DNA from: Verrucomicrobiota bacterium JB024
GTDB taxonomy: Bacteria > Verrucomicrobiota > Verrucomicrobiia > Opitutales > Cerasicoccaceae
Reading direction: 5' to 3'
NCBI GenBank assembly: GCA_030673825.1
Contig: JAUTCS010000129.1
Coordinates: 1-55,291, forward strand
DNA length: 55,291 nt
Shown here in pieces: positions 24,930-35,236 of this stretch. The notes beneath the pieces were generated by a model. That model was given only the letters and a program-made list of their open reading frames with translations, had not been told where the DNA came from and searched no databases. The translations under genes and the position numbers were made by a program. Numbering within the stretch: the first letter of the stretch is position 1; each line of letters begins with the position of its first letter.

Positions 24930-27770
24930 ATGAAAACCCTTCCTTCACCCGTTATCAGCTTGGCTGCGCTGCTGGCGATCAGCGCCACTACCACGAGCTT
25001 TGCCGAGCCCGTCCAAACCCACCTGAGTTACCAGGAGGATTTCGCGCCCACCTCCACCGACGATAGCCTGGCGGGCCGTGTGATCGGCGAAGAATATTCG
25101 GCGGACTGGTGCGTGGACCGCTCGGTCATGGTGACACCTGACGGCACTGCCACGACGAACGCCTCCGGCGCTGCATGGTTTGCCCTGCCCCCGGGCGTCC
25201 AGAGCGTCGAGATCCAAGCGGAGATCCTGCCCGGGGGCAGCGACTGGGTGGCGCTTGCGCTGGGCGGCAAGTGGTACACGGCCTTCTACGACACCGCTCA
25301 GCTCTGGGTACTGCTGCGCCCGAGTGGTTACTATGAGCTCCATGCCAAAGGCAGTCAGCTCATGCTTCAGGAAGGACAGGCCCCCGGCTACAAGTCCGGT
25401 CAGCCCAGCCTTGTCATGCTCGGGTATGACAAAGCCGCCAACACCGCGACCCTCTGTATTAACGGCGAAACGGTGGTCGATGCCCAGTCACTCGACCCTG
25501 CCGGATTCACGCCCGAACTGGGCTCGGCGGGTTTTCGCATCAATGGCCCGCTGTCCGGAACCGCGACACCACGAGTGGATAATTTCAAACTGACCGCCGC
25601 TGCCGCCATCGAACCCGGCCTGGCCATCCACCTCGGTAACGAACTGGCCGTGTACAAGCCCGGCGAAGCCGTTGACGCGCGGTTCGCGATCCGGGGCCTT
25701 CCCACCGGTGACATCGCGCTCAACCTGAGCCTGATGGATTTCTATGGGAAAGTCCGCTGGACGCAACGCCTGCCCCTGCACGCCGACTCGATCCGTCCCG
25801 GCGTAAGCCTGACGATCCCCTCCCCCGGTGAAGACGGGTACTTCCAGCTACGGGCGGAACTGATCGATAGCGGACGGCCGCTCGCCTCAGCCACCAAACC
25901 TATCGCTGTCATCCCGGAGCCCCCGGCCGTCACCCGTACCGACGCCAACGCCTTCGGCGCGATGGTCTATCCGCACCTCAATTATCCCCTCGCGGACAAG
26001 GAGCTCGACGCGCGCTTCATGCGGCGCATCGGCCTGCGCCATGTCCGCACCCACCGGCTCAACTGGATCCATGCGCAGCGTTCGCCCGACGGCCCTTTCC
26101 TCTGGGCCAGCCTCGACGACGAGGTCGCCCTCTATCAGAAATACGGCCTGAACATCATCGCCACCACCGCCTGGCCCATCCCGAACTGGGCCTCGCAAGC
26201 CCGCGACATCGACCTGCCCGAGAGCAAAAGCAACTTCATGCCAACGCCGGAAGCAATGGAGCAGGCCAGCCGCTTTTACCGGGAAATGGCCGAGCGCTAC
26301 CGCGGACAGATCGAGCTCTACGAAATCGGCAACGAAGTGGACGCGCATTTCTGGCTGGGCAGTCTCGACAGCTACCGCGAGCACGATGTCCCCGGCGTCA
26401 TGGCGGACTACTACGACTACTTTTCTGAGTTGGCTGAGGCGATTTACGCGGGCGATCCCGACGCTCGGGTGGCCCCCAATACCACCTCGGAGACCGAAGG
26501 GCACTCCTACCGCCCCTGGCTGACCACTCAGCTCGACCTGGGCCTGGGCGACGTCATGACCGCTTACTCCACCCACTACGACGCCGACCTCGACTACGCC
26601 AACGCGAAGTTAGCGGAGTACGGCGTCAACGTGCCGGTTTACTTCACCGAGATTGGCGGCTTCACGCGCGGCCAACGCGGTGACGATCCTCTGGGACCGG
26701 ACATGAAAGCCATCATCCGCGAGGACTACCGGCAGTTCGTCACCCAGCTCACGCACCCGAATGTGCGGGCCATGTGCAAGTTTCTCCTGCGCGAACAGCC
26801 CACCTACGGCGGCGAGGGCACCATCCGCGCCGGGCTGCTCGGTGTCGACTTCTCCATAAACCCCGCCTACCCGGCCTTCGCCACACTCGTGCGCGAGCTG
26901 GCCGGAGCGCGTTACGTGCGCCCCCTGAATATCACCGACGCCTCCAAAGCGGGCTGGCTGCGAGGCTACGCCTTCGAACGCGACGGGCAGAGCGTCAACG
27001 TCCTCTTTCTCAACGGCGGGACGGACAGCCCAATTACCCTGCAGACAGCGACGCCCGCCCTCCAGTTGGTCGATGTCATGGGCAACACCACTGAACTCCC
27101 GGCCAAGGACGGAGAGGTCAACTTCACCATGAGCCCGGAGCTGCCCGTCTTCATCCTCGGCGCGATCAGCGATGCCCCCGGAACGCCGGTCATCCCGCAA
27201 GACACCCTCGTGCGGGAGATTGTCATCCCCTTGGAAAATCCCGGCTTCGAGCTCGATCCGGAGGCTATCAGCGACATTCCCGGCTGGAGCGTCATGGCCA
27301 ATGAACAGGGCGACGGCAACGCTCTCTCCAACCGCATCTTTCTGGTCTCGGCTGACACGGACAAAGCTCACAGCGGTCAGGTATCGGCCCGCATGGACGC
27401 CCTCCAGCCCACCCAATGGTACGGGCTCTCGCAGGAGCTACCCGTCGGCCTCATTCCCCGCCCCGGCCCGAATGAATACCTCCTGTTCACCGTCTCCTGC
27501 TATGCCCGCGGGGAAAACATCTTCGGCAAGGGGTTGGGCTTCACCCTCGCCTTCCGGCAGCCGGACTTCACCCGCGTGTACTTCTCAGGCAGCGGCTACT
27601 TCGGCTTTGGCGGAACCTACGAGTGGAAGGAGCTCACCGCCACTCGCCGTCTCGATGTCTGGCCCGAACAGGCCGAGCGCATCACCCTCGACCTGCTTCT
27701 GGGCAAGTCCACAGGCACGGTCTGGATCGACGACGTCACAGTGACCGTTCAGCTCTGGAAGCAGCCTTAG
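24930..27770 (+). CDS. Exported multidomain GH39-like glycoside hydrolase
   Basis: 946 residues from ATG 24930, giving a signal peptide that ends TTTSFA. Domains in order: a concanavalin-like beta-sandwich (about 30-215), a linker/Ig-like part (215-330), a clan A TIM barrel (335-680) with E469 in YEIGNEVD as acid/base and E574 in VYFTEIGG as nucleophile, a small beta domain, and a C-terminal carbohydrate-binding-like sandwich beginning ENPGFELDPEA (about 755-946). The barrel motifs fit GH39 or GH5-type enzymes acting on beta-linked glycans. It is divergent from the large repeat gene under the TGGTA operator and is followed by a sulfatase 126 bp downstream on the same strand. Confidence 0.78.
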   Translation: MKTLPSPVISLAALLAISATTTSFAEPVQTHLSYQEDFAPTSTDDSLAGRVIGEEYSADWCVDRSVMVTPDGTATTNASGAAWFALPPGVQSVEIQAEILPGGSDWVALALGGKWYTAFYDTAQLWVLLRPSGYYELHAKGSQLMLQEGQAPGYKSGQPSLVMLGYDKAANTATLCINGETVVDAQSLDPAGFTPELGSAGFRINGPLSGTATPRVDNFKLTAAAAIEPGLAIHLGNELAVYKPGEAVDARFAIRGLPTGDIALNLSLMDFYGKVRWTQRLPLHADSIRPGVSLTIPSPGEDGYFQLRAELIDSGRPLASATKPIAVIPEPPAVTRTDANAFGAMVYPHLNYPLADKELDARFMRRIGLRHVRTHRLNWIHAQRSPDGPFLWASLDDEVALYQKYGLNIIATTAWPIPNWASQARDIDLPESKSNFMPTPEAMEQASRFYREMAERYRGQIELYEIGNEVDAHFWLGSLDSYREHDVPGVMADYYDYFSELAEAIYAGDPDARVAPNTTSETEGHSYRPWLTTQLDLGLGDVMTAYSTHYDADLDYANAKLAEYGVNVPVYFTEIGGFTRGQRGDDPLGPDMKAIIREDYRQFVTQLTHPNVRAMCKFLLREQPTYGGEGTIRAGLLGVDFSINPAYPAFATLVRELAGARYVRPLNITDASKAGWLRGYAFERDGQSVNVLFLNGGTDSPITLQTATPALQLVDVMGNTTELPAKDGEVNFTMSPELPVFILGAISDAPGTPVIPQDTLVREIVIPLENPGFELDPEAISDIPGWSVMANEQGDGNALSNRIFLVSADTDKAHSGQVSARMDALQPTQWYGLSQELPVGLIPRPGPNEYLLFTVSCYARGENIFGKGLGFTLAFRQPDFTRVYFSGSGYFGFGGTYEWKELTATRRLDVWPEQAERITLDLLLGKSTGTVWIDDVTVTVQLWKQP

Positions 27771-27896
27771 GCGACGGACTCCCCCTTTTATCATCCTGAC
27801 GCCGCCTGCCCGTGTGATAAACGCGTCTCGCAGCCCCGTTGGTTTAAGGCTGTTTTTGAGATTGGAGTCTTGGGCGAATCGTCCCAACATCGCAGG

Positions 27897-29426
27897 ATGA
27901 AGGTCATCTTTGTCTTGTTCGATTCGCTCAACCGCCACCTGCTGCCGCCCTACGGCGGCTCCATTATCGCGCCGAATTTCCAGCGCCTGGCCGAGCGGAG
28001 CGTGACCTTTGACACCTCGTACGTGTGCAGTATGCCCTGCATCCCCGCGCGACGGGACATGCACACGGGCCGTCCGAGCTTCCTGCACCGTGGCTGGGGC
28101 CCGATCGAGCCTTTCGACGACTCCATGCCGCGCATGCTCAAGGAGGCGGGCGTGTACACACACCTCATCAGTGACCACAGCCACTACTGGGAGGAAGGCG
28201 GCGCCAATTACCACACCAAGTACAACAGCTGGGAATGCATACGCGGCCAGGAGGGCGACCCGTGGATCCCCCAGGTGCGCGACCCCGAGCCGGACGAGTC
28301 CTCCGCCCTGCGTAATGCGAAGATCAACCGCCCGTGCAGCGGGCCGGACGCCATGGTGCGCCAGGACCTCGTCAACCGCCAGGTCATGCCCGAGCCGCAT
28401 CTCCAGCCCATGTCGCAGGTCTTCACTCAGGCGCGCGAGTTCCTCGACCGCAACCGTGGCGAGGACAACTGGTTCCTCCAGATCGAGACCTTCGACCCGC
28501 ACGAGCCTTTCTTCTCGCACCGGCGCTACAAGGACCTCTACCCCGAACATTACAAGAACTACCAGGGCCGCGATATCGACTGGCCGCCTTACCGGCACAT
28601 CGAGGAGAGCCCCGAGGAGGTCGAGCACATGCGCTATCAGTACGCCTCGCTCGTCTCCATGTGCGACGAGAAGCTCGGCCATGTCCTCGACTGGATGGAC
28701 CACGACAACCTGTGGGAGGACACCATGCTCATCGTCGGCACCGACCACGGCTTTCTGCTCGGCGAGCACGACTGCTGGGCCAAGTGCTGGATGCCCTTCT
28801 ACGAGGAGGTCGCCCGTACGCCTTTCTTTGTCTGGGACCCTCGTAGCGGCGCCCGCAACGAGCGGCGCAAGTCCCTTGTCCAGCCCGCCATCGACGTCGT
28901 CCCGACCGTATTGAAAGTCTTCGGCGTCGAGCCCACGCCCCGCATGACCGGGTGCGACCTCGCGGCCACCATCGCTACGGACGAGCCGGTGCGCGAAACC
29001 GGCGTCTTCGGAATGTTCGGCACGCACGTGAACATCACCGACGGCCGTTACGTGTACATGCGCGGCAACGGTGAGAACCAGACCAACCAACCGCTCTACG
29101 AGTACACGCTCATGCCCGCGAACATGCGCGCTGCCTTCACACACGACCGCTTCCGCGAGCCCTTCGAGGCCGTGCAGTTCGATTTCACGCAGGGCTGCCA
29201 CCTGATGAAGGTCCCCGCCGTCGGCGGCATGCCCGGCAACGAGGCCATGGCCAGAACCTTCGAAACGTATCTCTACGACCTGGAGAAAGATCCCACGCAG
29301 GAAGCCCCGGTCAGTGATCCCGCCGCCGAAGCTCGCCTGCTCGACGCACTCGACGCGCATCTGCACGCGCTCGATGCTCCGACCGAGCAGTGGGAACGCC
29401 TCGGTATGTGTAAAGAGCCCGCCTGA
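27897..29426 (+). CDS. Sulfatase (S1 family), cytoplasmic
   Basis: 509 residues from ATG 27897; the earlier TTG gives no better N-terminus. No signal peptide. The formylglycine motif C48-I-P-A-R52...HTGR is present, so C48 needs oxidation to formylglycine. Metal-site segments VLFDSLNRH (D9) and IVGTDHGFLLGEHD are intact. It removes sulfate esters from sugars. The cytoplasmic location implies that sulfated oligosaccharides are imported first. No sulfatase-maturating enzyme is encoded in the window. It is probably co-expressed with the GH39-like enzyme upstream; it is convergent with the next sulfatase, with only a weak CCCC-AA-GGGG hairpin in 29427-29521. Confidence 0.92.
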   Translation: MKVIFVLFDSLNRHLLPPYGGSIIAPNFQRLAERSVTFDTSYVCSMPCIPARRDMHTGRPSFLHRGWGPIEPFDDSMPRMLKEAGVYTHLISDHSHYWEEGGANYHTKYNSWECIRGQEGDPWIPQVRDPEPDESSALRNAKINRPCSGPDAMVRQDLVNRQVMPEPHLQPMSQVFTQAREFLDRNRGEDNWFLQIETFDPHEPFFSHRRYKDLYPEHYKNYQGRDIDWPPYRHIEESPEEVEHMRYQYASLVSMCDEKLGHVLDWMDHDNLWEDTMLIVGTDHGFLLGEHDCWAKCWMPFYEEVARTPFFVWDPRSGARNERRKSLVQPAIDVVPTVLKVFGVEPTPRMTGCDLAATIATDEPVRETGVFGMFGTHVNITDGRYVYMRGNGENQTNQPLYEYTLMPANMRAAFTHDRFREPFEAVQFDFTQGCHLMKVPAVGGMPGNEAMARTFETYLYDLEKDPTQEAPVSDPAAEARLLDALDAHLHALDAPTEQWERLGMCKEPA

Positions 29427-29521
29427 TACGAGCTGCCCTTGCCGCTCGGGTGTAGTCCTGCGTTAGCCCCAAGGGGTTGCGCAAGACACGCACCCACGCG
29501 GAGATATAGAGATATCAACGC

Positions 29522-30922
29522 CTAATCCTGCTCCTGGATCGGGTCTTTCTGCTTGTTTTTGAGCTGCCACCAGGCCACGCCGTTGACGAGGCGCTTGTCC
29601 AGGAACGACGGCGGCGGCAGGCCCTTGTCCCACGTGTCAAAGGCCGCGACCATGGCGTTGAACCTCTCCGGCATCTGCTTGGAGAGGTCCTTGCTTTCGG
29701 CGGGGTCCTCGACCACGTTGTAAAGCTTCCACTGTGGGTTCATGTCGCCGCCGACGCCGTTTTTGAGAATCTTGTAATCACCCTCGCGCATCGCGCACAT
29801 GGTCGGTCCGTAGCGCCAGTACAACCGCTCGTGCGGCAGCGCCTCGGTCTGCCCGCGCATCAGCGGTAGCAGGTTGACCCCGTCCAGTGCGTGCGGCCCG
29901 GAATGCTCCGTACCGGCGGCGGCCAGCGCCGTCGGAAAGATGTCCAACGCGCTCACCGGCTGATCGAAGCGTGCACCCTTTTCCAAGTTGCCGTCCGACC
30001 ACTGAACAAGGAACGGCGTGCGGATGCCACCCTCGTAGAGCTCGTACTTGCCGCCACGGAATGGCGCGTTGGACGCCCACTTGCGCGGGAACCCGCCGTT
30101 GTCGCTGAGGAAGAAAATCAGTGTGTTGTCGAGGAGGCCGTTCTTTTTAAGCGCGTCGAGCACGAGGCCGACATTGACGTCCATCGCGCTGGTCATAGCC
30201 GCGTACTTGCGGCGGCTCGGGTCCTTGATCGACTTGTACGGTTCCAGGTACTTCTCCGTCGCCTCCAGCGGCAGGTGCACGGCGCTGAACGCCAGGTACA
30301 GGAAGAACGGATCGTCGCGGTTCGTGTCGATAAACGCCGCCGCCTTCTCGCCGAAGTCGTCCGTCATGTATTGAGTTTTCGGTACAGTCTCGTTGTTGTG
30401 CCAGATGACGCCGGGACGGTCCGGGAAGTACGGCAGCGAGCCGTTGACGAAGCCGTAAAACTCGTCGAAGCCCTTCTGGTTCGGAAGGAACTCGGGCTTC
30501 TCTCCGAGGTGCCACTTACCCACGATACCCGTGGAGTAGCCCGCCTGCTTGAGCTCCTGGCCCAGTGTCGGTCGGTCGGTCGGAATGCCGAAGTCGCGGC
30601 TCCCGCCGGGACCGTCGAGCGTCTGCACGCCAAAGCTCTCCTGATACGTGCCCGTCATCAAGCCCATCCGGCTGGGCAGGCAGACCGGTGCGGTGATATA
30701 CGCGTTGGTGAAGCTGCACCCGTTCGCGGCGAGGCTATCTATGTTAGGCGTCTGAATCTCCGGAGCGCCGGTCAGCGATAGGTCCGCGTAGCCCAGGTCG
30801 TCCGAGACGATCACGATGATATTCGGGCGGTGAGCTGCGGAGTCGGTTTGCGCCTGAACGGCTGCGGTGGTGCCGAGTGTTATGGCTGCGGCGCAAAGGT
30901 TGACGGTGAGTTTTCCAAACAT
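29522..30922 (-). CDS. Exported arylsulfatase-like sulfatase (S1 family)
   Basis: 466 residues with a signal peptide (about 1-25, ending AAVQAQ). The N-terminal RPNIIVIVSDDLGYAD gives the metal ligands D41 and D42. The formylglycine site is C81-L-P-S-R85...MTG. FFLSDNGG supplies the late metal ligands. GAGAGAG-type Shine-Dalgarno (GAGAGG) lies 6-11 bp before ATG 30922, one of the few clear ones in the window. The enzyme should act outside the cytoplasmic membrane on polymeric or oligomeric sulfated glycan. It lies 131 bp downstream of the small secreted protein; a direct repeat of ACCGAAT lies in that gap (about 31018-31041), where its promoter may be. Confidence 0.93.
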   Translation of the reverse strand: MFGKLTVNLCAAAITLGTTAAVQAQTDSAAHRPNIIVIVSDDLGYADLSLTGAPEIQTPNIDSLAANGCSFTNAYITAPVCLPSRMGLMTGTYQESFGVQTLDGPGGSRDFGIPTDRPTLGQELKQAGYSTGIVGKWHLGEKPEFLPNQKGFDEFYGFVNGSLPYFPDRPGVIWHNNETVPKTQYMTDDFGEKAAAFIDTNRDDPFFLYLAFSAVHLPLEATEKYLEPYKSIKDPSRRKYAAMTSAMDVNVGLVLDALKKNGLLDNTLIFFLSDNGGFPRKWASNAPFRGGKYELYEGGIRTPFLVQWSDGNLEKGARFDQPVSALDIFPTALAAAGTEHSGPHALDGVNLLPLMRGQTEALPHERLYWRYGPTMCAMREGDYKILKNGVGGDMNPQWKLYNVVEDPAESKDLSKQMPERFNAMVAAFDTWDKGLPPPSFLDKRLVNGVAWWQLKNKQKDPIQEQD

Positions 30923-31053
30923 TTTTCCTCTCCCGTTAATCGGTCTTCGGGGATGATAGTTACTCTGCCTCCGGCCATACGCATTCGCAAATGCAAAGCC
31001 GGACGGGAACTGGTGATTCGGTTATCGAATTCGGTAGCTGCGGGCGCAGGGCC

Positions 31054-31767
31054 TCAGGGTTTCTGGTACTGGTCGATGGACTTAACCTTCAGCCGCGGGT
31101 TGCGCGCGCTCATGTCATCCGTCACAAAGACGATGCTACGGGCGTTTTTGCGGTAGAGCCAGCGGGTGTTCACCTTGGGCACCCACTGCCCCTCGATCAT
31201 CTGGCTGAAGTGAATCTGCACGTCCACGAGGTCGTCCGAATCCGGTGTGACGATTTTGGACTTCTTGCCGGGGATGGTAAATTTCTCGCTTCCGAAGATG
31301 CCGCCGATCTCATGCGCGCTGAGGTTGTAAATGCAGTACGAACCCCAAGGGAAACGCGCATCGCTGTCGTCGATGACCACGACATTATACTCCATCCCGC
31401 CGGGCTGATCCGGTGCGGCGGCGAGGAACAGCAGCAGCACTTCCCGTTGCCCTTCGGGAATGGTCGCGCTCGCCACAGGTCGCGGCTGCGTCGAGCCATC
31501 GGGCAACGTTATCGTGCCGCGGTAGAAAACCATCGGGTTCGCCCCCTGATAGGTGTACTGCTTGCTGCGATAGGATGAGGAGATACGCAGTGGCTCAAGT
31601 TGATCTCCCTTGCGGTAGGTGAGATCATTCGCTCGCACGCCGTCCCAAGCCAAACAGGTGAAGCGCACGCTCAACGCAGGTTCCTCCGTCTGCGCAGGCA
31701 GTGGTGCCCACACGGTCAGCAGCACCAGGGAAAAAAGAAAAATACGGATATGTTTTATCATGCCCAT
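31054..31767 (-). CDS. Secreted protein of unknown function
   Basis: 237 residues. A signal peptide covers about 1-26 (MIKHIRIFLFSLVLLTVWAPLPAQ). The rest is a beta-rich globular domain with no recognised motif; NPMVFYRGTITLPDG and REVLLLFLAAAPDQPGG suggest an immunoglobulin-like or cell-surface adaptor fold. It starts 7 bp after the stop of the giant pseudopilin gene, so the two are surely one transcript. This pairing suggests a role in filament assembly or surface display, but that is inference from position. Confidence 0.75.
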   Translation of the reverse strand: MGMIKHIRIFLFSLVLLTVWAPLPAQTEEPALSVRFTCLAWDGVRANDLTYRKGDQLEPLRISSSYRSKQYTYQGANPMVFYRGTITLPDGSTQPRPVASATIPEGQREVLLLFLAAAPDQPGGMEYNVVVIDDSDARFPWGSYCIYNLSAHEIGGIFGSEKFTIPGKKSKIVTPDSDDLVDVQIHFSQMIEGQWVPKVNTRWLYRKNARSIVFVTDDMSARNPRLKVKSIDQYQKP

Positions 31768-31774
31768 GGTCTGC

Positions 31775-34700
31775 CTATATCTGATCCTCGCTCAGCCAGC
31801 GGAACGACACAATCTCGAAACGCCGTCCGAAGCGCTCGTTAATCGCGCTCAGGTTCGCCGCCTTGTCCGCCGCGTCGGTCTCGTCCACATACTCCGGCAT
31901 GCGCTGGACGACCGCCTCGCACCAGGCCCGCATTTCCGCGCCGGTGATCGGGTTGACGGAGTCGCCATAGGCGCGAATGACAAAGGTATCCGAGCGGGCC
32001 GTCAGCACAGGCCCGAGCGTCTGCAACAGATCGGCCTGGCGCAGGTAGCCGGTAGCGCCCGATTCGGTCGGACCGACCGCGTGCTCCGGGAACCCCAGGT
32101 TCGAGCTGCTGATGTCCGAGTTGTTCACGTTGTAGTTAAAGTCGTCGTTGATGTTCGTCGCGTCGATGGCCGCCTGCAAGGGGCCCTTCAGGCCGGTATC
32201 GTCATCAGCCAGGCGGCGGTTGACGAAGTCAGACAGTGAGACAAACGGCCCGCGCTCCTTGACCTGCTCGACAATGGCCTCCGCCAGATCCTGGATCTGT
32301 GCGTCCGTCAGCGCCCGGAAACCGGTCCAAGGCTGTTCCGCCCGGTCATCGGGCAGACTCAGGCGCGTATAGGGGTTGCTCTGGCTGTTGGCCGTGCGCT
32401 CACTACCACCGCTGCTGTCGAGATAGGTCACGTCGAGTCCATTTGTCGAGCTGAGCAGGGCCTTCCACGCCTCGACCGAGGTGGAGTTGACATTGAAGGC
32501 ACCATCCACGGTCAGGTCCATCGCTACTTTTTCATAGGCGTCCGGGGCGATACTGTCTCCAGTCGCACTGCCCAGCACAGTCGCGACAAAAGCCTCGGTG
32601 TCGACACCCGGCAGCAGTCGGATGCGGGCATTGGCCAACTCGTAAGTGCCGTCGGCAAAACCCGTGACGAAGGTGTTCCAATCGCCATCGTCCATGCCCA
32701 GGTCCGCCCGCGGCACCAGCGTCGAAAAGAAATACTCATCCCACAGGGCGGTGTTGCTCAGGTACGACCAGTCAACCTGAGTCCACTCTGATGTGCTACC
32801 GGCGCGGGTCGCCGAGATCGTGCGTGTGACAGCTTCCGGGCCGATGAAGGGGTTGGCGTAAGAATTACCGATCGGATAGGCTGGGTTCTGCGCATAGTGG
32901 CTGACGTTATTGACGTGCTGCAAAGTTCCCAATGACTGAAGCGGAAGCGTCGGGAGGTCAAACAGGACTACACGCGTATGACCGCTGGAGTAGTCATCCC
33001 CCCAGGATGCCGGACTGGGAAGGTTTGTAATATTCGTGCCGGAGAGAGCGTTATAGCTGAAACCCCAGTTGCCAGGGTTCATTGCGTCCTCACCAAAAAT
33101 CGAATACCCGAGCAAGCCCGTTGCGCGCATGAAAGTGGTCGCACGCGGATTGTAATGCGTCAGGAACTGCACAGGATTATTGTCAGAGGCTGGCTTGAGG
33201 TACATATCAAGCACACCAAAGGTTATCGGCTCCGCCAACAAGCCGCTGGCGTCAAGCATAGCCAGAGTAACTCCACCCTCGCCGGGCCAGTTAATCGTTT
33301 CGCTGACATTGAGACGTCCAGACTGGACCTCTCTGATTTCGTTTGAGCCGCCCACTGAACGCCCAAGGCGAATATAGGTATTGATGAAGGATGATGCACC
33401 ACCCGTGATAGATAACACATCGTCCTCCCCTACAATCAAGTTCCGGCTGTTGTCCTGATCGAGCGTGTCATAGAGAATGCCAGGCAACTGAGCCACGGAG
33501 CCGGAGTACGGAGCGCAAGTGCTGCTTACCTTCGTGCCGGAGAAATCGATATTATCCGTCATGGCAAACGTCATGATCTCACCCGGATCAAGAGTGACAC
33601 TTCCCCCTCCCGACGATGCCAGCGTGAGTTCGATAGACTCATCCTTTAGCATGTCGGTGATGGCGTAATTTTCGGTCGTGTCACTCTCCACTCTGACAGT
33701 AGTGGCAATCGTTGGATTCACCAGAAGCACGACCAACGAAGAGAATTCCAACTTCACGTTATACGGATTCCAAATAGTGATAACGGGCGATATCCTGAGG
33801 TCGAGCTGGTACTCTTTCGGCGGTGTAACACCCGGCGTCGTCTCTTCCGGAGTCACGTCTATAACCGGCATGCTCATGAAAAACTGAGCCCGCAACATAA
33901 CCGGATTGATCGGCATGTCGGTCTCGCGCCCGAGGTCGATATCATTGCCGTTATAGGTGTAAGCATTCCTCACGACGGGTTCGGAGGTGGCATAATAATA
34001 ACCTTCAGTAATCCTGCCGTACTTCGAGGAATTATTCGACTGTGTCGGAAAGTAGGGGCGCGCGGCGATCTTGTAGCCGCCGCCGTCGGGTTCGACGCCC
34101 AAGGGGTTACCGGTCTTGTACGACTGGAAGCGGTCGGGGTCTTCTGTCTTGTAGAGGCGGTAGTAGTTGCGCAGAAGGTGCCAGGTCGGGCCGCGCACCA
34201 TGGCATCGGCTGTCGAGGGCGTCGGAGCGTCAAACTGGTCGAATTTGAAGAGATAGTTGACCTGGTGGGCCGTCAGGTTCGGGATGGACTCGTAGGCAGC
34301 GAAGGTCGTGTTGTCATTGAAGTCGTCCACGTCCATCTCAAAGGCCAGGCTCAGGTCCTTCTTCAGGCCGCCGCTGGCAGTGTTGGTCAGCAGGCCGTTA
34401 CTGGAGGTGGTCAGGTCGTGAAAGCGAATCTTGCGGACATCGTCCAGGCTGTTGTTGAGGATACCGAGTTGGTTGACGGAGGCCAGACGCGTGAGCTGCG
34501 ATTTGACGGTGGCATCCTGTGGGTCAATCACCTCGCCGAGGGGCTTGCCGTCGGTGGCCGCTTCCGAGGAGATGGCCTCGATGCCGTTACGCTGCGCGCT
34601 CATGAGGGAGTAGCGCTTCTGCGCGTCATCGCCACTGGGAGCCTCACGGTGCGGGTCGCTCAGGTTGATCTTGGCTTTCACACCCTCGTCCGAGACCCAA

Positions 34701-35236
34701 TAGGCAAAGTGTCCGGTCTCGGAACCATCGGAGGAAATCGCCACGCGGCCCACCTCGACCTGTGAGTCGGGATCGTCCACGCTCCCCTCCCCTACGATTG
34801 TGATACTGTCGCGGACCGAAACGCCCGGCTCCAGGCTGCTGCCGCCGTTATCTGTGCCCGACACCAGCCAACCCAAGGTAGCCGGGGCGGCAAAGGCGTC
34901 GTAGGGATTGCGACCGGAGACATCCCAAACGCCTGTCCAGTTCGCATGCTGCGGCTCGCTCATGCCTTCGATGAGTCCGGCGGTACCGGTCACGCGCTGG
35001 TCGGGGCCAGCCATTTCCTGCAGCTGTCCCATCGCCACTTGCAGGCCTAGAAGCGCATTCTGCCGGGCCATGCGCTGCTCGCCCTGCGTGGTCCCCACCT
35101 GCGACTCCAGACGCACGAGCGTGGAGAGGCTGAGGATGAGCAGGAAGATGAAAGACATCAGCCCCAGCGCCACGATCAGGGCAAAGGCTTCCCTCCGCTC
35201 GCGGGAGGACGTCTTTCCATCGTAAAATCTTTTCAT
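31775..35236 (-). CDS. Very large GspK/PilX-like minor pseudopilin
   Basis: 1153 residues from ATG 35236 (MKRFYDGKTSS). A short basic start is followed by one hydrophobic helix (about 17-42, AFALIVALGLMSFIFLLILS) and LES, as in minor pseudopilins and PilX, although the classical GFxxxE site is degenerate (EAFALIVAL). Most of the chain is a beta-rich extracellular part. Near residues 985-1005, KERGPFVSLSDFVNRRL resembles the helix-hairpin-helix of GspK. Typical GspK has about 320 residues, so this is over three times larger; Verrucomicrobiota carry such large cassette proteins. It is co-transcribed with the 31054-31767 gene. Other secretion-machine genes are absent nearby. Confidence 0.75.
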   Translation of the reverse strand: MKRFYDGKTSSRERREAFALIVALGLMSFIFLLILSLSTLVRLESQVGTTQGEQRMARQNALLGLQVAMGQLQEMAGPDQRVTGTAGLIEGMSEPQHANWTGVWDVSGRNPYDAFAAPATLGWLVSGTDNGGSSLEPGVSVRDSITIVGEGSVDDPDSQVEVGRVAISSDGSETGHFAYWVSDEGVKAKINLSDPHREAPSGDDAQKRYSLMSAQRNGIEAISSEAATDGKPLGEVIDPQDATVKSQLTRLASVNQLGILNNSLDDVRKIRFHDLTTSSNGLLTNTASGGLKKDLSLAFEMDVDDFNDNTTFAAYESIPNLTAHQVNYLFKFDQFDAPTPSTADAMVRGPTWHLLRNYYRLYKTEDPDRFQSYKTGNPLGVEPDGGGYKIAARPYFPTQSNNSSKYGRITEGYYYATSEPVVRNAYTYNGNDIDLGRETDMPINPVMLRAQFFMSMPVIDVTPEETTPGVTPPKEYQLDLRISPVITIWNPYNVKLEFSSLVVLLVNPTIATTVRVESDTTENYAITDMLKDESIELTLASSGGGSVTLDPGEIMTFAMTDNIDFSGTKVSSTCAPYSGSVAQLPGILYDTLDQDNSRNLIVGEDDVLSITGGASSFINTYIRLGRSVGGSNEIREVQSGRLNVSETINWPGEGGVTLAMLDASGLLAEPITFGVLDMYLKPASDNNPVQFLTHYNPRATTFMRATGLLGYSIFGEDAMNPGNWGFSYNALSGTNITNLPSPASWGDDYSSGHTRVVLFDLPTLPLQSLGTLQHVNNVSHYAQNPAYPIGNSYANPFIGPEAVTRTISATRAGSTSEWTQVDWSYLSNTALWDEYFFSTLVPRADLGMDDGDWNTFVTGFADGTYELANARIRLLPGVDTEAFVATVLGSATGDSIAPDAYEKVAMDLTVDGAFNVNSTSVEAWKALLSSTNGLDVTYLDSSGGSERTANSQSNPYTRLSLPDDRAEQPWTGFRALTDAQIQDLAEAIVEQVKERGPFVSLSDFVNRRLADDDTGLKGPLQAAIDATNINDDFNYNVNNSDISSSNLGFPEHAVGPTESGATGYLRQADLLQTLGPVLTARSDTFVIRAYGDSVNPITGAEMRAWCEAVVQRMPEYVDETDAADKAANLSAINERFGRRFEIVSFRWLSEDQI

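Noticed and set aside
27585-29366. 593-codon minus-strand frame opposite the sulfatase
   Set aside because: The plus strand encodes a sulfatase with intact catalytic motifs; the antisense frame is Val/Arg/His-rich and matches nothing.
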